The notes beneath the pieces were generated by a model. The model did not search any database. It was not told the DNA's origin and worked only from the letters and a program-made list of their open reading frames with translations. A stretch of 64,000 nucleotides of DNA from an uncultured Phascolarctobacterium sp. Lineage in GTDB: Bacteria; Bacillota; Negativicutes; Acidaminococcales; Acidaminococcaceae. Below, piece after piece: positions 59,254 to 64,000 of this stretch; within the stretch, counting starts at the first letter, position 1; every line of letters begins with the position of its first letter. The stretch covers positions 226,470 through 290,469 of the forward strand of contig CASDXO010000008.1 of NCBI GenBank assembly GCA_949285135.1, read 5' to 3'. The position numbers were made by a program, and so were the translations under genes.

Positions 59254-59826
59254 TTACCAGGTATATGTCGCCCAAACGGCAGCTTCCTTATCCCGCCAGT
59301 CATAATCTACCCGCGCGCCGATATACTGGCCTTTTTCTGTAATTCTACGTTTAATACCATAACTTATTCCAGAGATATGGCTGCTGCTTTCCTGATCCAG
59401 TTTTAGACTGACTTCATGCTGAATTTTTGGGGCCGCGTATATGTGATACTGTTTCAATTCAACCGGAGTATCATCCGGCAGCTTAGCCAAATCATCATCT
59501 GTAACAACCGGCGCAAAGTCGCTGCCGTTCAGCTGACGCTGCTGCTCCGCAACCTGTTTTACGGTACCGGCTGTAGCAGAAACGCTGCCTGCCGGTTTCG
59601 CATCCTGGATTTTATCCTGGATAATTTTACTCTGTTCATCCGAAAAACTAACACCAGAACCTGCAGCAGTTTGCTTAATCTGATCTGCGGTCTGCAGCTG
59701 TTCAGATTTAATGATTGGTGTTTTTTCTGCAGGTTTTAAGGCATTATAAATACAATAGCCAGCAATTCCGACAGCAATAGCAATAAGCATATACTTAAGT
59801 ATCTTATATTTTCTTTCGACATTCAT
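59254..59826 (-). CDS. Phage envelope protein with N-terminal membrane anchor (possible spanin-like)
   Basis: 190 aa in the lysis region. One N-terminal membrane helix (YMLIAIAVGIAGYCIYNAL), then a Gln/Lys/Asp-rich, probably extended or coiled middle, then a C-terminal beta-rich part: QHEVSLKLDQE and YIGARVDYDWRDKEAAVWATYTW. The alternating aromatic pattern and terminal Trp resemble C-terminal strands of outer-membrane proteins. In a diderm host a phage must also disrupt the outer membrane, so a bridging role is plausible. I recognise no family; the function is inference. Confidence 0.55.
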   Translation of the reverse strand: MNVERKYKILKYMLIAIAVGIAGYCIYNALKPAEKTPIIKSEQLQTADQIKQTAAGSGVSFSDEQSKIIQDKIQDAKPAGSVSATAGTVKQVAEQQRQLNGSDFAPVVTDDDLAKLPDDTPVELKQYHIYAAPKIQHEVSLKLDQESSSHISGISYGIKRRITEKGQYIGARVDYDWRDKEAAVWATYTW

Positions 59827-59835
59827 TGTATCCTC

Positions 59836-59875
59836 CGAAAAAAATCCCTAAGCCATATTTTTGACTTAGGGATTT
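59836..59875 (-). terminator. Terminator after the XhlA-like gene
   Basis: An 11-bp perfect stem (AAATCCCTAAG, 59842-59852 and 59865-59875) followed by TTTTTTT on the minus strand. Confidence 0.85.
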
Positions 59876-59881
59876 ACTTTT

Positions 59882-60172
59882 TTAGAACAAATCTTTGATG
59901 TAGCCAATCAGTTTGTCGATTCCGGCAATTGCCAAAATACCAACGCAGACATAGAGAAACCTTTTTCCGTATTTACCAAGCTTTTCAGTTAAGGTACGGT
60001 CTAATTCCTTGATCTTCTCAATTTCATCGGCATACTTTCCAAGATACTTGCGGATTTTTTCTTTCATTTCAGCACGTTCTTCATCACCCAGCAGCTCAAC
60101 ATCAACCTTCAGCTGTTCCATCGCAGCTTCGATATTTTTCAAATCTTGTTCGACTTTTTCTTTTGCAGTCAT
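59882..60172 (-). CDS. XhlA-like coiled-coil/tail-anchored phage lysis protein
   Basis: 96 aa. About 65 residues of charged coiled coil (EQDLKNIEAAMEQLKVDVELL) are followed by a basic hinge and one C-terminal membrane helix (FLYVCVGILAIAGIDKLIGYI). This layout matches the haemolysin XhlA family that sits beside holin and endolysin in Firmicutes phages. Position next to the amidase supports a lysis role. Confidence 0.65.
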   Translation of the reverse strand: MTAKEKVEQDLKNIEAAMEQLKVDVELLGDEERAEMKEKIRKYLGKYADEIEKIKELDRTLTEKLGKYGKRFLYVCVGILAIAGIDKLIGYIKDLF

Positions 60173-60193
60173 GTCATATTCTTCCTTTCTAAT

Positions 60194-60748
60194 TTATTTA
60201 TATAAAGATAAATAATCAGTAACGCCCCTTGCGATAGCTTTTGCTATCTCAGTTTGATTTAATTCGTTGCTCAAAAATTCTTCTTCAAAAATGTTGGTGA
60301 TAAAAGCAATCTCAAACAAAACCGCCGGCATATTAGTGTTCTTCAGAACATAGAAACCAGCTTCTTTATCAACATCGCCATCAGAATAATCACCTCTTAC
60401 ATAAATATCCGGGAAAGTATCGTTGAACTGCTTCATAATGCAGTCGGCCAGTTTATCTGCATTAGTTTCTCCACAGCTCGTAAAGATTTCTGTACCATTA
60501 GCCTGCGGATTAGCTGCAGCATTACAATGCAGACTTATAAACAGATTAGCTCCACTGGCATTAGCAGCACTACAGATTTTTTCCAAGCTGTCGTCTTGCA
60601 TGATTTCGACTTCAACACCTGCAGCCTCCAAATAATATTTTGTTTTTGCGCCAACATTTTTTACAACATCAGCTTCTTTTAAACCATTCTGTCCAATTGC
60701 TCCTGGATCAACACCGGGACAGTGTCCCGGATTAATAAATACTTTCAT
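60194..60748 (-). CDS. N-acetylmuramoyl-L-alanine amidase (phage endolysin)
   Basis: 184 aa, Amidase_3 zinc enzyme that cuts the glycan-peptide bond. Zinc and catalytic residues are in FINPGHCPGVDPG (His), LKEADVVKNV (Glu), LFISLHCNAAANPQANGTEIF (His) and LFEIAFITN (Glu). No signal peptide or cell-wall binding domain is present, so release must depend on the holin. The ATG at 60748 has GGAGG upstream; the TTG 15 bases before it overlaps that site. It is 2 bp past the holin gene. Confidence 0.93.
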   Translation of the reverse strand: MKVFINPGHCPGVDPGAIGQNGLKEADVVKNVGAKTKYYLEAAGVEVEIMQDDSLEKICSAANASGANLFISLHCNAAANPQANGTEIFTSCGETNADKLADCIMKQFNDTFPDIYVRGDYSDGDVDKEAGFYVLKNTNMPAVLFEIAFITNIFEEEFLSNELNQTEIAKAIARGVTDYLSLYK

Positions 60749-60750
60749 TG

Positions 60751-61014
60751 TTATTTCCTCCAATTCTTAAATGCTTCTTTCGCTTGCTGGATGCCGTTCA
60801 AACCCATAATGATGCATAACTCTGCTATCATCAGGTCACATAAATTATTGGGGATATCTCCATTTCTCCAAGTCAAAACTCCACCATAGATAAATGTGGC
60901 CAAAGTTATTACAACAACCGTACTGAGCTTTGCCTCGTCAACCGACAAGCCATCCTTCAAATCAAATTTTTCGCTTTTTTGTGTAACGATTGTCTCTTTA
61001 ATTTCTGTTTCCAT
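60751..61014 (-). CDS. Phage holin
   Basis: 87 aa with two membrane helices (TVVVITLATFIYGGVLTW and CDLMIAELCIIMGLNGI) and a charged N-terminus, directly before the amidase. Size, topology and position fit a class II holin, which makes the pore that releases the endolysin. No family motif is seen. Confidence 0.7.
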   Translation of the reverse strand: METEIKETIVTQKSEKFDLKDGLSVDEAKLSTVVVITLATFIYGGVLTWRNGDIPNNLCDLMIAELCIIMGLNGIQQAKEAFKNWRK

Positions 61015-61026
61015 TCTTTCACCTTC

Positions 61027-61338
61027 CTATTGCGGCGGTTCATGAGGCATTTTACTTATTTTTTCATAAATAGTAGTTACTGCTCCGTTACCGCCCAAAG
61101 CATGATATGCGTTGTACATCATAGTTGCATTTTCCAGAGCATATAATCGAATAAACCCGTCCTTCTCGCCTTTATGATATATCCCATATATTCCGGTTCG
61201 AAGCAGACATTTGAGAGCTTCGTCACGTGCAGATGTTTTTTGCTTCTTATCAGAATACATGCTGTAGACATACTTAATAACGCCACACTGCAGTATCAGA
61301 CTAATAATCGACCAAATTTGCTGTATATCAACATCCAC
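61027..61338 (-). CDS. Small phage membrane protein upstream of the holin
   Basis: 103 aa starting with GTG at 61338 (GGGGG 8 bases upstream). One N-terminal membrane helix (WSIISLILQCGVIKYVYSMY), then a soluble region including EALKCLLRTGIYGIYHKGEKDG and YNAYHALGGNGAVTTIYEKIS. I know this type from Firmicutes phages, often next to holins; role unknown. Confidence 0.65.
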   Translation of the reverse strand: MDVDIQQIWSIISLILQCGVIKYVYSMYSDKKQKTSARDEALKCLLRTGIYGIYHKGEKDGFIRLYALENATMMYNAYHALGGNGAVTTIYEKISKMPHEPPQ

Positions 61339-61392
61339 CTTACCATCCCCCTTTTCACACTCCTGTAAAATAATTTTAAGGAGCGTGATAAA

Positions 61393-62439
61393 TTGAAAAA
61401 AAGATTAAAACTTCCCAACGGCTTCGGCTCTGTCGTTTATTACGGTGACAGCAACAGACGTCAGCCATACGTTGTAAAAAAGACTATATCCGGCCGTCAA
61501 AAGATTATCGGTCAGTTTGCGACATATGCGGAGGGCCTCGCATTTCTCGTTGAATACAACAAAAATCCATCTTTATTCTCTCCTTCCCGTATTACATTTG
61601 CTGAAGTCTACGAACTTATGGCAGCAGAGCGTTTTCCAAAGCTGGCCAAAACAACCTGTGCCAATTATGTAGCTGCTTACAAACACTGCCAGCCTTTGTA
61701 TAGAAAGAAGTTTTGTGAACTTAAAATCGGTGATTTGCAGAGTATAATTCGGAACATGTCCGCTGCCGGTACCGGCTACGCAAGTCAAAAGAAGTGCAGG
61801 CAGCTTCTGCATCACATGTACACATACGCAGTTAAGTACGAAATTATTCCACCAACCGCGGACATCAGCCAGTATATTGATATAGATCAGCGCGTTGTTG
61901 TCTATCCAAAAAAGCCTTTCAACACCCGTCAGATAAATCGAATTAAAGCTCTGGCCAACACCGATGAACCATTATCACCATGGGCCATGGCAGTGGTCAT
62001 GATGATATATTCCGGTCCCCGCTCTGGTGAGTTTTTAGCTGTACTAAAATCTGACGTTAAGCTGCAGCAGCGATACTACATTATCCGTGAAAGTAAAACC
62101 GCTGCCGGCAGAAACAGAGCCGTACCGATTAGCAGAAAAGTTCTTCCCTACTTCCGGCACTGGATGGAACGTCCCGGTAAAACTTTAATTGCAGATGATA
62201 AAGGTCAAAAACTCACTTATCATAAATTCCGCAGCCTGTTTGATAAAGTGATGACTGCTACACGCTGCAAGCATACACCGCATGAGTGCCGTCACACCTG
62301 CGCTACCATGTTAGATAATGCCGGCGCCAACGAAACAGCTGTAAAACGTATTCTCGGCCACGCTTCGCAGGGCGTTACCAAAGGTGTTTATACCCACAAA
62401 TCCCTCCACGAACTAAAGCGCGCTATAGACCTGATTTGA
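61393..62439 (+). CDS. Tyrosine recombinase, probable tail-fibre DNA invertase
   Basis: 348 aa. The N-terminal arm-binding domain (NGFGSVVYYGDSNRRQPYVV, residues 8-55) is followed by a SAM-like core-binding domain (about 57-155) and a catalytic domain with R (SGPRSGEFLAV), K (SKTAAGRNRAVPI), HxxR (HECRHTCATML), LGHAS and the nucleophile in GVYTHKS. The set is complete. Start is TTG at 61393 with GGAG 9 bases upstream. It lies on plus between lysis and tail-fibre genes that run on minus, not at a phage end, so it is more likely a shufflon-type invertase (Rci-like) than the integrase. It could still be the integrase if the prophage is rearranged. Confidence 0.85.
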   Translation: MKKRLKLPNGFGSVVYYGDSNRRQPYVVKKTISGRQKIIGQFATYAEGLAFLVEYNKNPSLFSPSRITFAEVYELMAAERFPKLAKTTCANYVAAYKHCQPLYRKKFCELKIGDLQSIIRNMSAAGTGYASQKKCRQLLHHMYTYAVKYEIIPPTADISQYIDIDQRVVVYPKKPFNTRQINRIKALANTDEPLSPWAMAVVMMIYSGPRSGEFLAVLKSDVKLQQRYYIIRESKTAAGRNRAVPISRKVLPYFRHWMERPGKTLIADDKGQKLTYHKFRSLFDKVMTATRCKHTPHECRHTCATMLDNAGANETAVKRILGHASQGVTKGVYTHKSLHELKRAIDLI

Positions 62440-62573
62440 CGGGTTTTCGTGTTGCTAACCAGTTATTATTAATTTACCTGGAATTCTCTGAAAATCCCCT
62501 GCAGTCTGGCTTTTCAGCGTTGCTTATGCGTTGCTTAGCTGTTCTATGTTATATAACAGCTGTGAAGCCTTTA

Positions 62574-62732
62574 TTAATCAGTATTTGCAGGCTTTTCTGC
62601 CTCTTTTTCCTCAGCCAAAGCTTCAGCAACAGCAGTTCCGGGTACCGGTGTACTGCGAACACAGCCAGCATTAGTACACAAGCCGTTTTCAGCCATTTTA
62701 TGACCGCATAAAAAGCATCTTTTGTTTTGCAT
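62574..62732 (-). CDS. Small zinc-ribbon-like phage protein
   Basis: 52 aa, ATG at 62732 overlapping the tail-assembly gene stop by one base (TAATG), with AAAGGAG upstream. The N-terminus CFLCGHKMAENGLCTNAGC has two CxxC/CxxxxC-type pairs, which suggests a zinc ribbon. The rest is an Ala/Glu-rich tail (AVAEALAEEKEAEKPANTD). Translational coupling argues it is real. Function unknown; perhaps a small tail-tip component. Confidence 0.6.
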   Translation of the reverse strand: MQNKRCFLCGHKMAENGLCTNAGCVRSTPVPGTAVAEALAEEKEAEKPANTD

Positions 62733-63223
62733 TACAATTCACTCCTTTTTTGCTCATATTCAGACTTTAAAGCTGCCTTTTCTGCAACTAATTCTGCCTG
62801 TAATTCAGTATCGCCCTCAGCAGCAGCAATCAAAATCGCATTATTTACTTCGCTGATTTTTGCAGCGTATTCAGCATCAAGCGCTGCCAATTTTTCTTCA
62901 GCTGTGGGAACGTGCGGCGGTTTAGGAATATATTCCCCAGTTTTAGGATCGCGGATATATGGTCCGTCACCTACATTGCCTACCAGCATCTGATACTGTT
63001 CATAGGTTACTTCTTCGTATTCAGGGCCAAGTTCCGGGTCGAACACTTCGTTCTGATCCACAACAATCGGTTCTTCCTGCCCTTCTTCTAACGGAGCATA
63101 GACAGGAATATATTGAATATTAAGATTAGCGCCTTCGATATAGGCACCTCCGAAGCTTCCATCAGCTTCAAACTTTACAAATATACGGCTTTCGGCCGCA
63201 GATCTTGCAGGAGTATCATTCAT
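62732..63223 (-). CDS. Phage tail-fibre assembly-like protein
   Basis: 163 aa. PYIRDPKTGEYIPKPPHVPTAEEKL is the linker typical of tail-fibre assembly/chaperone proteins, and a coiled coil follows (AALDAEYAAKISEVNNAIL). The ATG at 63223 has AAAGGA 9 bases upstream; an ATG 9 bases earlier abuts the Shine-Dalgarno. An in-frame extension to 63289 is not real because it reads antisense through the first fibre cassette. Such genes lie directly downstream of the fibre gene, so the fibre gene should lie to the right on minus. Confidence 0.75.
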   Translation of the reverse strand: MNDTPARSAAESRIFVKFEADGSFGGAYIEGANLNIQYIPVYAPLEEGQEEPIVVDQNEVFDPELGPEYEEVTYEQYQMLVGNVGDGPYIRDPKTGEYIPKPPHVPTAEEKLAALDAEYAAKISEVNNAILIAAAEGDTELQAELVAEKAALKSEYEQKRSEL

Positions 63224-63245
63224 CTTTATCATTCCTTTCTTTTCA

Positions 63246-63455
63246 CAATGGGGATATAAGTCAGTAACTCGTGGTGGTACAACAACCATAACTTTTCCGA
63301 TTACATTTAATAGCTTATGCTTTTCGGTAATTGGAGTTGACGCTGATTCTACTGGAGGTCAAGACAATTCAAGAGTTAATTCATCATCTATTAATTCTTT
63401 TGTCTGGTATAGCGGTGCTTCGTTAAAAGTAAATTTTATTGCTGCTGGTAAGTAA
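63246..63455 (+). CDS. Silent tail-fibre C-terminal cassette 1 (no start codon)
   Basis: 69 codons plus TAA, opening with QWGYKSVTRGG. It has the shared TFPITFNS motif and ends FIAAGK-stop. There is no start codon or ribosome-binding site, and the DNA upstream on plus is antisense to the tail-assembly gene, so it is silent as drawn. Inversion against a matching core in the fibre gene would join it in frame. Confidence 0.75.
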   Translation, partial: QWGYKSVTRGGTTTITFPITFNSLCFSVIGVDADSTGGQDNSRVNSSSINSFVWYSGASLKVNFIAAGK

Positions 63456-63677
63456 CAATGGGGATTTGTAACAAGCTCTCATTATAGAATTGTTACGTTT
63501 CCTATACAATTTTCGTCGACTATCTATGCAGTACTATCCACGCATAGACTTGATAACACTCAAGGTAATTCAGGCGGTATGTTGGTGTACAATGCTCCGA
63601 CAACAAGTCAAGTTAGATTGCAGTACTCATATGGTAGCGATAGTACTATGGGTTACTGGTTTGCTATCGGCAAGTAG
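63456..63677 (+). CDS. Silent tail-fibre C-terminal cassette 2 (no start codon)
   Basis: 73 codons plus TAG. Opens QWGFVTSSHYR, has TFPIQFSS and ends YWFAIGK-stop. Its core begins immediately after the cassette 1 stop. The sequence between the motifs differs completely from the other cassettes, as expected for alternative receptor-binding tips. Confidence 0.75.
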   Translation, partial: QWGFVTSSHYRIVTFPIQFSSTIYAVLSTHRLDNTQGNSGGMLVYNAPTTSQVRLQYSYGSDSTMGYWFAIGK

Positions 63678-63679
63678 AA

Positions 63680-63859
63680 CAATGGGGTGTTTCCGATACA
63701 TCATCAACAGTAATTTTGCCAATTACTTATTTAAAGCACTATGTTCCGATAGGCTGTGCCATTGGAAGTGATACAACATTTTCACTTAAAATAGTTGACT
63801 TAAATTCTTTTTTACGTCCTGGAGTTAAAGCAACTTACTGGTTAACTATTGGTCAGTGA
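63680..63859 (+). CDS. Silent tail-fibre C-terminal cassette 3 (no start codon)
   Basis: 59 codons plus TGA. Opens QWGVSDTSSTV, has the variant LPITYLK motif, and ends YWLTIGQ-stop. It lies in a different frame from cassettes 1 and 2 relative to the window, but each cassette reads in frame from its own core. Confidence 0.75.
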   Translation, partial: QWGVSDTSSTVILPITYLKHYVPIGCAIGSDTTFSLKIVDLNSFLRPGVKATYWLTIGQ

Positions 63860-63860
63860 A

Positions 63861-64000
63861 CAATGGGGATATTATACAAAGACTGATAGTTCAAAAATCA
63901 TGTTTCCTATAAATTTTACATTTAATTGTTATAGCGTAACTTTTGGCATTCATTATGATAACTCCCAATACAGTTATGACCAGTTAGTTAGTTATGATCG
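63861..64000 (+). CDS. Silent tail-fibre C-terminal cassette 4 (cut by window edge)
   Basis: Opens QWGYYTKTDSS and has MFPINFTFN; it is still open at the edge. The core starts 1 base after the cassette 3 stop. More cassettes may follow to the right. Confidence 0.7.

Larger units (their letters stand above)
58847..64000. mobile_element. Prophage end (lysis and tail-fibre region), truncated by the window edge
   Basis: Phage-type genes run continuously from about 58.9 kb to the right edge: HTH protein, possible spanin-like protein, XhlA-like protein, amidase, holin, small membrane protein, tyrosine recombinase, tail-fibre assembly protein and a tail-fibre cassette array. Host genes stop at 58.76 kb. 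The lysis end of a prophage normally lies next to one attachment site, so the left edge fits a boundary. The rest of the phage should lie to the right. Confidence 0.85.
63244..64000 (+). repeat. Shufflon-like array of tail-fibre C-terminal cassettes separated by CAATGGGG cores
   Basis: Four direct repeats of the core AACAATGGGG (CACAATGGGG in the first) occur at 63246, 63456, 63680 and 63861 (first base of CAATGGGG). Each begins a coding segment that reads Gln-Trp-Gly and stays open to its own stop; the next core starts 0-2 bases after that stop. The array runs opposite to the tail genes, has no start codons or promoter, and is cut by the window edge. Confidence 0.85.

Noticed and set aside
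62436..62711. Open frame on plus after the recombinase
   Set aside because: No ribosome-binding site, low-complexity hydrophobic product, and it overlaps the well-supported 52-aa gene on minus.
63224..63289. N-terminal extension of the tail-assembly protein
   Set aside because: It reads antisense through cassette 1 and passes the Shine-Dalgarno; the ATG at 63223 has proper spacing.
63246..64000. Diversity-generating retroelement
   Set aside because: The cassettes differ along their whole length rather than at adenine positions, and no reverse transcriptase or template repeat is visible in the window.

Overview
The window is about 59 kb of housekeeping chromosome followed by about 5 kb of prophage cut off by the right edge. 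The gene set suggests a low-GC Firmicute with an outer membrane (Negativicutes, plausibly near Phascolarctobacterium or Acidaminococcus). It combines PolC, YlxR/YlxQ, a DHH-type NrnA, MutS2 and a rimP-nusA-infB operon with an RND efflux pump. The genus is inference; I could not run a search.

Layout. 1-7.2 kb: rimP-nusA-ylxR-ylxQ-infB-rbfA-nrnA-truB-ribF translation operon on the minus strand, behind one strong promoter. 7.2-10.1 kb: yaaA, a small Cys-rich phage-like gene on plus, and an FeFe hydrogenase fused to rubredoxin. 10.2-23.0 kb: pyrH-frr-(PASTA-like)-ferredoxin-uppS-cdsA-dxr-rseP-ispG-proS-mgtC-polC on minus, covering nucleotide, isoprenoid, lipid and replication functions. PolC lacks the usual internal proofreading domain. 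23.2-25.2 kb: tctBA transporter genes. 25.4-34.6 kb: ruvCAB-queH-spoIID-queA-tgt-yajC-5FCL-secDF (recombination, queuosine, protein export). 34.7-36.9 kb: yebC, a small membrane protein and rmuC. 37.0-41.8 kb: tetR-MFP-RND efflux operon on plus. 41.8-46.8 kb: a racemase, a YbaK-type deacylase, a P-type-ATPase-like protein that has lost its phosphorylated Asp, and a lipoprotein phosphatase. 46.8-58.8 kb: a nucleoside kinase, an aminotransferase, then gltX-I42-zapA-U32-mutS2, and a DEAD-box helicase.

From about 58.85 kb the DNA is prophage. On minus it carries a sigma-like HTH protein, a possible spanin-like protein, an XhlA-like protein, an amidase, a holin and, further right, a tail-fibre assembly protein. 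A tyrosine recombinase on plus sits between the lysis and tail genes.

The main discovery is at 63,246-64,000. Four tandem promoterless ORF pieces (three complete, one cut by the edge) lie opposite to the tail genes. Each begins with the same 8-bp core encoding Gln-Trp-Gly, carries a Phe/Leu-Pro-Ile-x-aromatic motif, and the complete ones end in Gly-Lys or Gly-Gln followed by a stop. They look like silent alternative C-termini of a tail fibre: a shufflon-like inversion array probably served by the neighbouring recombinase. The constant part of the fibre gene should lie just past the right edge.
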